Below, one piece after another: positions 40,974-50,580 of a DNA stretch of 64,000 nt (its first letter is position 1; each line of letters starts with the position of its first letter). This stretch comes from Hyphomicrobiales bacterium (GTDB taxonomy: Bacteria; Pseudomonadota; Alphaproteobacteria; Rhizobiales; Beijerinckiaceae). The notes beneath the pieces were generated by a model. It had not been told where the DNA came from. It ran no database searches and worked only from the letters and a program-made list of their open reading frames with translations. A program made the position numbers and the translations under genes. The stretch lies in assembly GCA_017302635.1 (NCBI GenBank), contig JAFLCX010000002.1, positions 62,001 through 126,000 of the forward strand, read 5' to 3'.

Positions 40974-42044
40974 ATGCAGGGCATTCATCGTCGTTCGGTT
41001 CTTTCAGGGTTGGGGTTTGGTGCCGGTGCGCTCGCTCTTGGTGGTTCGGCCGGACGCGTTTTTGCGCAGGGCGAGGAACTGGTGGTGGTCGCGACGGGCG
41101 GCGCTTTCGAAAAGGCACTGAAGGACCATTTCTACGATGCCTTCACGCAGGCGACCGGAATCCGCATCCGCCCGGTGGCGGCCAGCAATGCCGAGACCTG
41201 GACCAAGCTGCGTGCGATGCAGCAGACGGGCCGTGTCGAGTGGGATATCGTGACAGCCTGGCCGGAAGATCTGGTGGCGCAAGCTGCTTTGCTCGAGAAT
41301 TTCGATTGTGCCAAGATTTCAAGCCTGGCGGCGCAGGCCGTGGACAATGCCTGCACTGGCCGTGGCCTGCTCCGTACATTGGGCGCGGTCACCCTTGTTC
41401 ATGATGCCCGCAAATTCCCCAATGGCGGGCCGACGACCTGGGCCGAGTTCTGGGATGTGAACAGGTTTCCCGGCCCCCGCACCATGCCGAATGCCGGTGC
41501 GCCGTGGTGGCCCCTGATGGCGGCCTTGCAGGCGGATGGCGTCGACAAGGACAAGCTCTTCCCGCTTGACCTTGATCGGGCCTTCGCGAAGCTCGATCAG
41601 TTGCGTCCGCACATCACGGTGTGGTGGCGCACGGGCGACCAGAGCCAGCAGATTTTCCGCTCGGGCGAGGTTTCGTTGGGCATGATCTGGTCCGGCCGCG
41701 CCTTTGCGCTTCAGAAAGAGGGCATGCCCATTCAGGTGAGCTATGCCGGTGCGCCGCCGAACACCGCACTCTGGGCCATTCCGAAAGGGGCCCGCAACGT
41801 GCAGGCCTCGCTGCGCTTCCTTGATTTCTTCACCGGTCGCCCGGAAGCGCATGTGCCATTTTCCGATGCCGTGACTTTCGACACGCTCAACAAGGTCGCG
41901 CTGAGCCGGCTCACACCCGAGCAGCGCAAAGACCGGGTGACCACACCGGAAAATTCCCGCCAGCTGGCGCAGATGGATGCCACATGGGTGGCGGAGAACC
42001 GCGCGGGTCTGCTCGATCGCTGGAACCGCTGGCTTGCGCGTTGA
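40974..42044 (+). CDS. ABC transporter substrate-binding protein (PotD/Fbp type)
   Basis: 356 residues. A twin-arginine signal, HRRSVLSGLGFGAGALALGG, with cleavage likely after VFA (about residue 31) suggests export folded. Mature domain: ELVVVATGGAFEKALKDHFYDAFTQATGIRI, WDIVTAWPEDL, TWAEFWDVNRFPG and GEVSLGMIWSGRAFALQ fit the extracellular solute-binding family 1 / spermidine-putrescine group. First gene of a four-gene importer operon. Ligand unknown; proximity of a D-aminoacylase suggests an amino-acid derivative. Confidence 0.9.
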   Translation: MQGIHRRSVLSGLGFGAGALALGGSAGRVFAQGEELVVVATGGAFEKALKDHFYDAFTQATGIRIRPVAASNAETWTKLRAMQQTGRVEWDIVTAWPEDLVAQAALLENFDCAKISSLAAQAVDNACTGRGLLRTLGAVTLVHDARKFPNGGPTTWAEFWDVNRFPGPRTMPNAGAPWWPLMAALQADGVDKDKLFPLDLDRAFAKLDQLRPHITVWWRTGDQSQQIFRSGEVSLGMIWSGRAFALQKEGMPIQVSYAGAPPNTALWAIPKGARNVQASLRFLDFFTGRPEAHVPFSDAVTFDTLNKVALSRLTPEQRKDRVTTPENSRQLAQMDATWVAENRAGLLDRWNRWLAR

Positions 42045-42085
42045 GCGAAACAGCCTGGACCTTTCTTCCAAACCGGACCGTTGTG

Positions 42086-43195
42086 ATGAGTGGAAGTGAA
42101 AAGAACGGGCCGCGCACGGTAATGCTGCGCGGCGGGGCGGTGTCGGTCGAGGGCGCGAAACGCCATTTCGGCTCCGTCAAAGCGCTTGATGGCGTCTCGA
42201 TCGAGGTCGCGGCCGGGGAGTTTCTGGCTCTGCTCGGGCCTTCGGGCTCCGGCAAGACGACGCTTCTGATGACCATCGCCGGTTTCGAGATGCCGGATGA
42301 GGGGCGCATTATTGTCGACGGTCGCGATGTCACGGGTTTTGCACCCAACGCGCGCAATCTCGGCATGGTGTTCCAGCGCTATGCTCTCTTTCCGCATATG
42401 AATGTGCGCGACAATATCGGCTTTCCGCTGCGCATGCGAGGCATTGCGGAGGGTGAACGGCGCAAGCGCGCCGAGGCCGCGCTCGAGACCGTCGGCCTCG
42501 AAGGCTATGGCGATCGCCTGCCGGCGCAGCTTTCCGGCGGCCAGCAGCAGCGCGTGGCGCTTGCTCGCGCCATTGTCTACGAGCCGCCGGTTCTGCTGAT
42601 GGACGAACCTCTCTCGGCGCTCGACAAGAACCTGCGAGAGCGCATGCGGCTCGAGATCAAAAGGTTGCAGAAGCAACTCGGCATCACTGTGATTTTTGTC
42701 ACGCATGATCAGGAAGAGGCGCTGGTGATGGCCGATCGCATCGCCGTGATGGATCAGGGCAAGCTCGTGCAGGAGGGAGGGCCGCGGGCACTCTATGAAC
42801 GGCCTGCCAATGCGTTTGTTGCGGGATTCCTCGGCGAGACGAATTTCATCGATGGCACGATGGAGGGCCTGGAGGGCGAGGCCGGGATGATCCGGCTTTC
42901 CAACGGTGCGCGGGTATCGGGCCGGGCGCCCGCAGGGCTCACGGGCCGCGCCCGGATTTCGGTGCGGCCGGAATACATTGCTGTTCATACACGCAAGCCC
43001 GAAGGGTTTTCGATGGAAGTGCGCCTTCAGGAGGTGATCTTCGCCGGGGCCTCGACCATCGTGCTGGCCGAGGCGGGTCTTGCGGAACCGATCAATATCC
43101 GCGTCGCCTCCAGCGCCGCTCTGGATGGCCGCCTGCCCGGTGACCCGCTCTGGCTGACCTGGCGGAGCGATGATGCCTGCCTCTTTGCAGCATGA
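42086..43195 (+). CDS. ABC transporter ATP-binding protein (PotA type)
   Basis: 369 residues. Walker A GPSGSGKTT (about residues 50-58), Q-loop region FQRYALFPHMNV, signature LSGGQQQRVALARAI, Walker B VLLMDEPLSALD and the H-loop THDQEEAL. The C-terminal third is a TOBE domain (ISVRPEYIAVHT...). Energises the permeases encoded next. ATG at 42086 chosen; it has only a weak ribosome site, and a TTG overlapping the preceding stop would extend it by 15 residues. Confidence 0.92.
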   Translation: MSGSEKNGPRTVMLRGGAVSVEGAKRHFGSVKALDGVSIEVAAGEFLALLGPSGSGKTTLLMTIAGFEMPDEGRIIVDGRDVTGFAPNARNLGMVFQRYALFPHMNVRDNIGFPLRMRGIAEGERRKRAEAALETVGLEGYGDRLPAQLSGGQQQRVALARAIVYEPPVLLMDEPLSALDKNLRERMRLEIKRLQKQLGITVIFVTHDQEEALVMADRIAVMDQGKLVQEGGPRALYERPANAFVAGFLGETNFIDGTMEGLEGEAGMIRLSNGARVSGRAPAGLTGRARISVRPEYIAVHTRKPEGFSMEVRLQEVIFAGASTIVLAEAGLAEPINIRVASSAALDGRLPGDPLWLTWRSDDACLFAA

Positions 43196-43202
43196 GGCTC
43201 TG

Positions 43203-44057
43203 ATGCTGGCCCAACCCGTTTCCGATGATCCGCGCGGCTTCAGCCTCCGCCAGAGCCTCCTGCTCGCCGCACCTGCCGTTCTGTGCCTGCTGGCTTTCTT
43301 CGTGGTGCCGCTCTCGACCCTTGTTGAGCAAAGCCTCACGAGCCCGCGTCTCGGCTTGCAAAACTATGTGCGAGCCCTGGGGAGCGACCTCTATCTGCTG
43401 ATCCTGTGGCGCACGATCCGCCTCGCGGCGATCGTCACCGTCCTGGCGCTTCTGCTCGGCTATCCTGTAGCGCTCACCATGTCTCGGGTCTCGGGCCGGG
43501 TGGCGGGATTGCTCGCGATCTGCGTGCTGATTCCGCTCTGGACCGCAGTTCTCGTGCGGGCCTATGCCTGGATCGTGATCTTGCAGCGGCAGGGTCTCGT
43601 CAACGAAGCGCTGCTGGGGCTGGGCGTGATCCGCGAGCCCTTGCGCATGCTCTACACCGAAGGTGCGGTGATTCTGGCCACGACGCATGTGCTGCTGCCG
43701 TTCATGATCCTCTCCATCTTCTCGGTTCTGCGCACGATTCCGCCCGACCTCGATCGCGCCGCTGCCAATCTCGGCGCGAGCGCATTCGCGACCTTCCGGC
43801 ATGTGACATTGCCGCTGAGCCTGCCCGGCATCTATTCCGGCGTGCTGATGGTTTTCATTCTGGCGCTTGGTTTCTACATCACCCCCGCTTTGCTGGGTGG
43901 ACCGGAAACGCTGTTGATGGCGACACTGATCGGCCAGCAGACAACCGAAACACTCGATTGGGGCCTCGCCGGGGCGCTGTCCGTCACGCTCCTTGTGATC
44001 ACCTTGCTGCTGGTTGGCCTGTTCGGTCGCGTGCTGCGCCTTGAAGGAAAGGGCTGA
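43203..44057 (+). CDS. ABC transporter permease (PotB type)
   Basis: 284 residues with six membrane segments (first AAPAVLCLLAFFVVPLSTLV). The EAA loop DLDRAAANLGASAFATFRHVTLPLSLPGI (about 183-211) contacts the ATPase. The start may be ATG 43203 (after ATGAGG) or ATG 43170, which would overlap the ATPase gene by 26 bases. Confidence 0.9.
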   Translation: MLAQPVSDDPRGFSLRQSLLLAAPAVLCLLAFFVVPLSTLVEQSLTSPRLGLQNYVRALGSDLYLLILWRTIRLAAIVTVLALLLGYPVALTMSRVSGRVAGLLAICVLIPLWTAVLVRAYAWIVILQRQGLVNEALLGLGVIREPLRMLYTEGAVILATTHVLLPFMILSIFSVLRTIPPDLDRAAANLGASAFATFRHVTLPLSLPGIYSGVLMVFILALGFYITPALLGGPETLLMATLIGQQTTETLDWGLAGALSVTLLVITLLLVGLFGRVLRLEGKG

Positions 44058-44060
44058 GCC

Positions 44061-44876
44061 ATGTCGGCTGTTCTGTCCCGGAAGACATTCAGGCCGCGCC
44101 TCGCGACCTTGATGACCATGCTTGTCGTGGTGTTTCTCCTGCTTCCAACCATCATCGTCATCCCGGTTTCGTTCGGCAGCGAGAAATATCTCCAGTTCCC
44201 GCCCAAGGATTGGTCGCTTGTCTGGTATCGCGCCTTTTTCGCCGATCGCGAATGGATGGAGGCGACGCGGCTCTCGGTGATTGTCGCGGGTCTGGCGACG
44301 CTGCTCGCGACGCTGCTCGCTTTACCCCTGACCTTGGTATTCGCGCGCGGGAAACTGCCGGCTTCCGGGGCGATCAAGGCGCTTGTTCTTGCACCGATGA
44401 TCCTGCCGCACATTGTTACGGCCGTGGGGCTCTATATCACTTTCGCGCGCTGGGGGCTGACTGGCACGGTGTTCGGCTTCGTGGTGGCGATGGCGGTGCT
44501 GGCCCTGCCGTTTCTGTTCCTCACGCTCTCGGCGGCGGTTTCGAAGCTCGATCCCGCGCTCGACATGGCCGCCGCGAGCCTCGGCGCGAGCCGCTTCGCG
44601 ACCTTCCGCCTCGTGACCTTCCCGCTGCTGCTGCCCGCCATCCTTGCGGGCATGGCCTTCGCGTTCATCACGGCTCTCGATGAGGCTGTGGTGTCGAATT
44701 TCCTCTCATCCTCGATTTCGAAAACGCTGATGAAGAAGATGTTCGAGGACATCGATTTTGATGTCTCGCCGATCATCGCAGCGGTTTCAACGCTGATCAT
44801 CCTCGCAACATTCGTTCTGGTTGGCGTCGCGCAGCTCGTGCGCACCATCCAGACCCGGCGGATGGGGAAAGTCTGA
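44061..44876 (+). CDS. ABC transporter permease (PotC type)
   Basis: 271 residues with six membrane segments (first LMTMLVVVFLLLPTIIVIPVSF) and the EAA loop ALDMAAASLGASRFATFRLVTFPLLLPAILAG (about 164-195). It starts 3 bases after the previous permease stop. It is the last gene of the importer operon. Confidence 0.9.
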   Translation: MSAVLSRKTFRPRLATLMTMLVVVFLLLPTIIVIPVSFGSEKYLQFPPKDWSLVWYRAFFADREWMEATRLSVIVAGLATLLATLLALPLTLVFARGKLPASGAIKALVLAPMILPHIVTAVGLYITFARWGLTGTVFGFVVAMAVLALPFLFLTLSAAVSKLDPALDMAAASLGASRFATFRLVTFPLLLPAILAGMAFAFITALDEAVVSNFLSSSISKTLMKKMFEDIDFDVSPIIAAVSTLIILATFVLVGVAQLVRTIQTRRMGKV

Positions 44877-44883
44877 AGCCTCG

Positions 44884-44913
44884 AAAAAAAAGGGCGCGGG
44901 TTTTGCCCGCGCC
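44884..44913 (-). terminator. Intrinsic terminator after the outer-membrane protein gene
   Basis: On the - strand GGCGCGGG (44913-44906), CAAAA loop, CCCGCGCC (44900-44893), a C and eight T (44891-44884). A strong canonical terminator, 26 bases past the stop of the convergent outer-membrane protein gene, also backing the end of the ABC operon on the other strand. Confidence 0.9.
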
Positions 44914-44938
44914 TTGAAGCTTCGAAACGGTCTGGCGC

Positions 44939-45778
44939 TCAGTATTTGCGCATCAGCGGGCCGGGCGCATAGGCAACCGGGGCATCGGCGAAGACATAGC
45001 GCAGGCCGAACTTGATATCGTGGCTGTGCAGGCCCGAGATCTTCACGCGATAGGGGCAGCTGCCGGCGGTGGGGCAGGTGACGTTGCCGCTGTATTGATC
45101 GCCCAGATGCAGGTAGCGATAGGCGACTTCGGCTTTCAGATTCGAGGTCAGATCATAGCCAAGACCGGCATGCACCGCCCAGGCGAGCTGCGTGCGGGTG
45201 CGATCCTGACCGCGGACCGATGCACCGCTGACCACGTTGATGTCACGCGTGTCGCTCATCGTCATGGACGAGAAGCCGATACCGGCGCCGACGAACGGCG
45301 TGATGCGATGCCAGGTCCCGAGATCGACATAGACGTTGGCGAGGCCGACAAAGCCGCCGATCTTGCCCGAGATGTAGTTGCCGCCACTGGCACCGACATA
45401 ACGCGGGTCAACATGCGGGCCATAGGTATCGGTATGGCTGTGTTTCGAGGCCAGACGATATTCGATCGTGGCGTCCGTGCGCAGGAACGAGTTGAACTGA
45501 TAGCCGGCACCCACACCGAGGAAGCCGGTGCCTTCCATCGAGCTGTCGATCGAGCGGAGGCCCAGCAGCGACGGCCGGGTGTCAATCTTGTCATGGCCAT
45601 AGATGCCCGCGCCAAGGTCGCCGCGCAGGTAGAAGCCGGAGCCGACATCGAGCGGCGGGGCATGCACCATCGGGGGCGGCGGGGGCGGCGGATGGCCGAT
45701 CATATCGGCTGCGAAAGCGCCACCTGCCGAAAGCGTGGCGGCGATCCCAGCAAGGCAAAGCGTTTTGAAGCGCAGCAT
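44939..45778 (-). CDS. Outer-membrane beta-barrel protein
   Basis: 279 residues. MLRFKTLCLAGIAATLSAGGAFA is the signal peptide. After a proline run (HPPPPPPPMVHAPP), alternating amphipathic strands begin (GFYLRGDLGAGIYG, GTGFLGVGAGYQFN, LRTDATIEYRLASK...) and the C-terminus is FGLRYVFADAPVAYAPGPLMRKY. Rhizobial porin-like Omp25/Omp31-type family. Function probably envelope structure. Start at 45778 after AGAAGGGA. Confidence 0.85.
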   Translation of the reverse strand: MLRFKTLCLAGIAATLSAGGAFAADMIGHPPPPPPPMVHAPPLDVGSGFYLRGDLGAGIYGHDKIDTRPSLLGLRSIDSSMEGTGFLGVGAGYQFNSFLRTDATIEYRLASKHSHTDTYGPHVDPRYVGASGGNYISGKIGGFVGLANVYVDLGTWHRITPFVGAGIGFSSMTMSDTRDINVVSGASVRGQDRTRTQLAWAVHAGLGYDLTSNLKAEVAYRYLHLGDQYSGNVTCPTAGSCPYRVKISGLHSHDIKFGLRYVFADAPVAYAPGPLMRKY

Positions 45779-45968
45779 GGACGATCCCTTCTCGATCACA
45801 TTGGGCCTGACATGCGCAGATGCATGCGAGGCCGCTGAATCAGACGGGAACACCCTGCCGGAAAGAGTTTAAGGCCCGGTTAAGGCTAACAATTAAGGAT
45901 AACAACCCGGAAACGTGTGTGAAAACGGGCGGCCGCGATCTTCGCCCCATGCGCTGTGGAGCCGGCCT

Positions 45969-47309
45969 TCAGGCCGCTTTCGCGATGACCTCGCAGACAT
46001 CATCGACGACGCGTTCGACGAGGTCACGGTCATCACCTTCCGCCATCACGCGGATGACGGGTTCCGTGCCCGAGGGGCGGATGATAAGGCGGCCGGCCTT
46101 GCCGAGAGAAGCCCGGAGCTTCTCGATCGCGGCGTTGACCTTGTCGTCCTTGAGGGGCTGCGTGCCCTTGGTCTGCACATTCTTGAGGATCTGCGGCAAG
46201 GGTTCGAAGCGGTGGCAGACCTCGCTCACGGTCCGGTTTTCCTTCTGCACCACAGCGAGCACCTGAAGGGCGGCGATCAACCCGTCACCGGTGGTCGAAT
46301 AATCGGAGAGGATGATATGGCCCGATTGTTCGCCGCCGAGATTATAGCCGTGTTCGCGCATGTGCTCGAGCACATAGCGATCGCCGACGGCGGTGCGGGC
46401 GAGACCGATGCCGATGCCCTCGAGGTGCCGCTCGAGCCCGAGATTGGACATGATGGTGGCGACGATACCGGGTTTCGCGAGCCGTCCATCCTGCTGCCAG
46501 CTTTCGGCGATCACGGCCATCAGCTGGTCGCCATCGACGATCTGACCCTTCTCGTCGATGATCAGCACGCGATCCGCGTCGCCATCAAGCGCGATGCCGA
46601 TATCGGCGCGCAATTCGCGGACTTTCTTCTGGAGTTCGGAGGGATGGGTGGAGCCGACATCGCGGTTGATGTTGAACCCATCCGGATCGACCCCGATGCG
46701 GATCACCTCGGCGCCCAGTTCCCACAGGGCTTCGGGCGCAACCTTGTAGCCGGCACCGTTCGCGCAATCGAGCACGATGCGCATGCCATCAAGCTCGAGG
46801 TTGCGGGGCAGGGTGCGCTTGGCAAATTCGATGTAGCGCGCTTGCGCGTCATCGATACGCCGCGCACGGCCAATGGATTTCGGGGCGGCAAGTTTTGCGG
46901 AAAGGTCGGCATCCAGCAATTTTTCGATGGCGCGCTCGACTTCATCGGAGAGCTTGTAGCCATCCGGTCCGAAGAGCTTGATGCCGTTATCCTCGAAGGC
47001 GTTGTGAGAGGCCGAGATCATCACGCCGATATCGCAGCGCATGGAGCGCGTCAGCATCGCCATGCCGGGCGTGGGAATGGGGCCTGTGAGCATCACATCC
47101 ATGCCAATGGAAGTGAAACCGGCGACGAGCGCGTTTTCGATCATGTAGCCGGACAGGCGGGTATCCTTGCCGATCAGCACACGATGGCGATGGTCGCCAC
47201 GTTTAAAGACGAGGCCGGCCGCCTGGCCGATCTTCATCGCGAGTTCGGGCGTGATCTTGCCGTTCGCGCGGCCACGGATGCCGTCGGTCCCGAAATATTT
47301 GCGCGCCAT
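45969..47309 (-). CDS. glmM: Phosphoglucosamine mutase
   Basis: 446 residues. [12 protein letters not shown] at the N-terminus; active-site phosphoserine loop [17 protein letters not shown] (Ser about 101); metal loop [16 protein letters not shown]; sugar-binding [19 protein letters not shown]; and phosphate loop [17 protein letters not shown]. Converts glucosamine-6-P to glucosamine-1-P for peptidoglycan and LPS. Downstream of ftsH in the conserved order. Confidence 0.97.
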   Translation of the reverse strand: MARKYFGTDGIRGRANGKITPELAMKIGQAAGLVFKRGDHRHRVLIGKDTRLSGYMIENALVAGFTSIGMDVMLTGPIPTPGMAMLTRSMRCDIGVMISASHNAFEDNGIKLFGPDGYKLSDEVERAIEKLLDADLSAKLAAPKSIGRARRIDDAQARYIEFAKRTLPRNLELDGMRIVLDCANGAGYKVAPEALWELGAEVIRIGVDPDGFNINRDVGSTHPSELQKKVRELRADIGIALDGDADRVLIIDEKGQIVDGDQLMAVIAESWQQDGRLAKPGIVATIMSNLGLERHLEGIGIGLARTAVGDRYVLEHMREHGYNLGGEQSGHIILSDYSTTGDGLIAALQVLAVVQKENRTVSEVCHRFEPLPQILKNVQTKGTQPLKDDKVNAAIEKLRASLGKAGRLIIRPSGTEPVIRVMAEGDDRDLVERVVDDVCEVIAKAA

Positions 47310-47387
47310 CGCGATCCCCAGTTCCCCAAAACCCAAAGGCTGCCCAAGAATTCATGCGTCGAAGAATGGCCGTAAGGCGTGCCTCAA

Positions 47388-47446
47388 GCGCAGCGGAGAT
47401 TCAAGCCCGCTGCGCCGAAGCCGATGCTTCAGAGTTAATTCTGAAG
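47388..47446. other. Two hairpins in the ftsH-glmM spacer
   Basis: CTTCAGA (47427-47433)/TCTGAAG (47440-47446) lies immediately after the ftsH stop, and GCGCAGCGG (47388-47396)/CCGCTGCGC (47407-47415) a little further. Neither has a T-run on the - strand, so they are more likely partial attenuators or mRNA-stability elements than full terminators. Confidence 0.45.
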
Positions 47447-47448
47447 GT

Positions 47449-49377
47449 TCAACCCTGCGGCGCGGGCTCCATGCCGCCATCAGGTGAAGGCGGCTTCTGC
47501 TTGCCGGTCGAGGGCACGGCAGAGCCACGCGGCGTTTTCGGCTCATCCGGGTTGTCGCGCGAGGGACGTTTGCCGTTCATCAGGTCGCGCAATTCGTCGC
47601 CGGTCAGCGTCTCGAATTCGAGCAGGGCCTGCGCGATGGCTTCGAAATCTGCCTTGTTCTCGGCAATGATCCGCCGGGCTTCCTTCTCGCCGTTTTCGAT
47701 CAGCTTTCGCACTTCCTGATCGATCAGCTTTGCGGTTTCGTCCGACATGTTGGTGGTTTGCGCCACCGAATGCCCGAGGAAAACCTCCTGCTGGTTCGAA
47801 GCGTAGCGCACACGGCCGAGCTTCTCGCTCATGCCCCATTCCATCACCATCGAGCGGGCCAGCGACGTCGCCATCTGGATATCGCCCGTCGCACCATTGG
47901 TGACCTTCTCAGGGCCGAACGTTGTGATTTCAGCCTCACGACCGCCAAACAGCATGGTCAGACGCGCCACGGCCTTCTCCTGCGAGAAGGAATAGCGGTC
48001 GCCTTCGGGCAGGGTCATCACCATGCCGAGCGCACGGCCGCGCGGGATGATCGTCGCCTTGTGGATGGGGTCGATGCCCGAGAGTTTCAGCGCGATGATC
48101 GCGTGTCCCGCTTCGTGATAGGCGGTGAGCTTCTTCTCGTCCTCGGACATGGCCATGGATTTGCGCTCGGCGCCCATCATCACCTTGTCCTTGGCGTCCT
48201 CGAATTCCTTCATGGTCACAAGCCGCCGGTTGCGGCGCGCGGCCATGAGGGCGGCTTCGTTCACGAGGTTCATGATGTCGGCGCCCGAAAATCCGGGCGT
48301 GCCGCGTGCCAGAACGCGCAGGTCGACATCCGGCGCCACCGGCACCTTGCGGGCATGGACTTTGAGAATCTTCTCGCGACCATTCACATCCGGCAGCGGC
48401 ACGACGATCTGGCGGTCGAAGCGGCCGGGGCGCAGAAGCGCCGGGTCAAGTACGTCGGGGCGGTTCGTCGCCGCGATGATGATGATGCCTTCATTGGCCT
48501 CGAAGCCATCCATCTCGACGAGGAGCTGGTTCAGCGTCTGCTCGCGTTCATCGTTGCCGCCGCCAAGCCCGGCACCGCGATGGCGGCCGACAGCGTCGAT
48601 TTCATCGATGAAGATGATGCAGGGCGCGTTTTTCTTGGCCTCCGCGAACATGTCGCGCACGCGGCTCGCGCCGACACCGACGAACATTTCGACGAAATCG
48701 GAACCGGAAATCGTGAAGAACGGCACATTGGCTTCACCGGCCACTGCGCGGGCAGTCAGGGTTTTACCGGTGCCGGGCGGGCCGACGAGCAGGCAGCCGC
48801 GCGGGATACGCCCACCGAGACGCTGGAACTTCTGCGGATCACGCAGGAACTCGACGATTTCCTGCAAATCTTCCTTGGCTTCGTCGATGCCGGCGACATC
48901 CTCGAAGGTCACGCGGCCATGCGCCTCGGTGAGGAGGCGTGCGCGCGATTTGCCGAAGCCCATCGCGCGGCCCGCGCCGTTCTGCATCTGGCGCGACATG
49001 TAAATCCAGATCGCGATGAACGCGATGATCGGCAGCCAGTTGAGCAGGAAGGTCATATACCAGGGATTGTCGGCATTGAGCGAGCGCGCGGTGATCACCA
49101 CGCCCTTCTCGCGCAGGGTCGGGATCAGCTTTTCGTCGCGCAGGGGAGGCGCTTGCGTGACGAAAGGCGCACCGTTGTCACGGAACGTGCCGCTGATCTC
49201 GAGGCCGGAAATCGTCACGCGCTCCACGCGGCCCTTCTCGACCTCGTCGAGGAAGGCCGAGTACGGCATTTCATGCGAAGCCTGACGACCACCGGGGCTC
49301 TGGAACACCGAAACCAGTGCCAGCACGAGAAGGAGGATGATCGCCCAGAGAGCGATATTCCGGACATTGGGGTTCAT
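47449..49377 (-). CDS. ftsH: ATP-dependent zinc metalloprotease FtsH
   Basis: 642 residues. TM1 about 6-23 ([18 protein letters not shown]), a periplasmic domain, TM2 about 100-116 ([18 protein letters not shown]), then AAA+: Walker [10 protein letters not shown], Walker [40 protein letters not shown]. The zinc protease motif is HEAGH in [13 protein letters not shown]. Degrades membrane proteins and, in many bacteria, RpoH and LpxC. The start [11 protein letters not shown] at 49377 is the canonical N-terminus. Confidence 0.97.
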   Translation of the reverse strand: MNPNVRNIALWAIILLLVLALVSVFQSPGGRQASHEMPYSAFLDEVEKGRVERVTISGLEISGTFRDNGAPFVTQAPPLRDEKLIPTLREKGVVITARSLNADNPWYMTFLLNWLPIIAFIAIWIYMSRQMQNGAGRAMGFGKSRARLLTEAHGRVTFEDVAGIDEAKEDLQEIVEFLRDPQKFQRLGGRIPRGCLLVGPPGTGKTLTARAVAGEANVPFFTISGSDFVEMFVGVGASRVRDMFAEAKKNAPCIIFIDEIDAVGRHRGAGLGGGNDEREQTLNQLLVEMDGFEANEGIIIIAATNRPDVLDPALLRPGRFDRQIVVPLPDVNGREKILKVHARKVPVAPDVDLRVLARGTPGFSGADIMNLVNEAALMAARRNRRLVTMKEFEDAKDKVMMGAERKSMAMSEDEKKLTAYHEAGHAIIALKLSGIDPIHKATIIPRGRALGMVMTLPEGDRYSFSQEKAVARLTMLFGGREAEITTFGPEKVTNGATGDIQMATSLARSMVMEWGMSEKLGRVRYASNQQEVFLGHSVAQTTNMSDETAKLIDQEVRKLIENGEKEARRIIAENKADFEAIAQALLEFETLTGDELRDLMNGKRPSRDNPDEPKTPRGSAVPSTGKQKPPSPDGGMEPAPQG

Positions 49378-49458
49378 CGGGTTCTGGTTCCGCCTGACCT
49401 GAAAAGAGGGGACTCTCCGGCATGTCATTCAGCACATGCGAGAGCGGCATTCCTTGAT

Positions 49459-50580
49459 CTATTTAGAAACGACAGACCCACTTGCCAAGGAGCGCGTGTC
49501 ATTTCCCGCATCGCGGTTGCGCTGCGAGCGCCGCACGGGAGCGGTTCTGACTTCAATGAAGCCATTCGCATGGGCGATGACGGCCCAGGCGAGCGTCGAG
49601 CGGAAAGGGCGCTGATCGCGGATGGCCATGCGCAGGTTGCGCATCAGCAATTCAAGCTTGCCGAGCGCGATTTGCGTCTCGCCTTGTTCGGGTGTGGCGA
49701 TGGTCAGCATGGCGCGACGCAGCATGCGCATCGCGATCTCGAACGGTTCGGAATAGAAACTCTCGGCCTTGAGCCGCACCGCGCCGCCGTCCGGCGCCTT
49801 GCGCAGCACGCTTTCATCGAGCGTGCGCTTGGCGACATGCTCGATCGCGTCTTCGGTGCGGCGCGCGCGAGCCGCAAGGGTGCCGAGACGCTCGGGCGTC
49901 AGCCCTTCGCCGGCCAGAATCGGCATGAGCGAGCGCAGGCGCACGCGCTTGAAGCGCTCGTCATCATTCGAAGGATCATCCGAGAAATGCCATGCATGTA
50001 CGTCGCAGGTGGCGATGATGCGCGATTTCGGCACTTCGAGAAACGGGCGGATATGCCCGAGCGCGCCGCGTCTCACGTTGGGGCGCATGGCACCCAACCC
50101 GCCAAGCCCGGTGCCGCTCGCCATGCGCATCAGCACGGTTTCGGCCTGATCGTCGAGCGTGTGGGCGGTGACAAGATGGCTCGCTTCGAGCGCACGGGCA
50201 TGTCCCATCAGCAAGGCGTAGCGGCCCTTGCGCGCAGCCTCCTGGCTCACGGAGCCATCCGGCCGATCGGTCCATTTGAGGGTGCAATGCGGAATCTGAA
50301 GTTCGTTGCACAGTTTCGCGACCATTCTGGCTTCTTCGGCCGCTTCGGGCCTGAGGCCATGATCGACGGTCGCGACCGCGAGGGGAGGCAGATAGGCCCG
50401 CGCGGCTGCGGCCAATCCCAACATCGCGATGGAATCCGGCCCGCCGGAAACGGCCAGCAGGAGGCCTGTGGTCGGGTCGTTCCCCAAGGCACCGCGAAAA
50501 AGGGCGAGAGCCTCTTCCGGTGTCAGCGGCAGCAGATCACCCGGATTGGCTTCCTCCTCGATCGCGATCGGCTTCAGCAT
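49459..50580 (-). CDS. tilS: tRNA(Ile)-lysidine synthetase
   Basis: 373 residues. The PP-loop motif LAVSGGPDSIAMLGL (about 43-57), VDHGLRPEAAEEARMV, ARKGRYALLMGHARALEASHLVTAHTLDDQAETVLMRMASGTGLGGLGAM are standard. Modifies the wobble C34 of tRNA-Ile(CAU) to lysidine. It overlaps cpoB by 7 bases and precedes ftsH, a widely conserved order. Lacks the long C-terminal extension of E. coli TilS, as in many alphaproteobacteria. Confidence 0.93.
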   Translation of the reverse strand: MLKPIAIEEEANPGDLLPLTPEEALALFRGALGNDPTTGLLLAVSGGPDSIAMLGLAAAARAYLPPLAVATVDHGLRPEAAEEARMVAKLCNELQIPHCTLKWTDRPDGSVSQEAARKGRYALLMGHARALEASHLVTAHTLDDQAETVLMRMASGTGLGGLGAMRPNVRRGALGHIRPFLEVPKSRIIATCDVHAWHFSDDPSNDDERFKRVRLRSLMPILAGEGLTPERLGTLAARARRTEDAIEHVAKRTLDESVLRKAPDGGAVRLKAESFYSEPFEIAMRMLRRAMLTIATPEQGETQIALGKLELLMRNLRMAIRDQRPFRSTLAWAVIAHANGFIEVRTAPVRRSQRNRDAGNDTRSLASGSVVSK

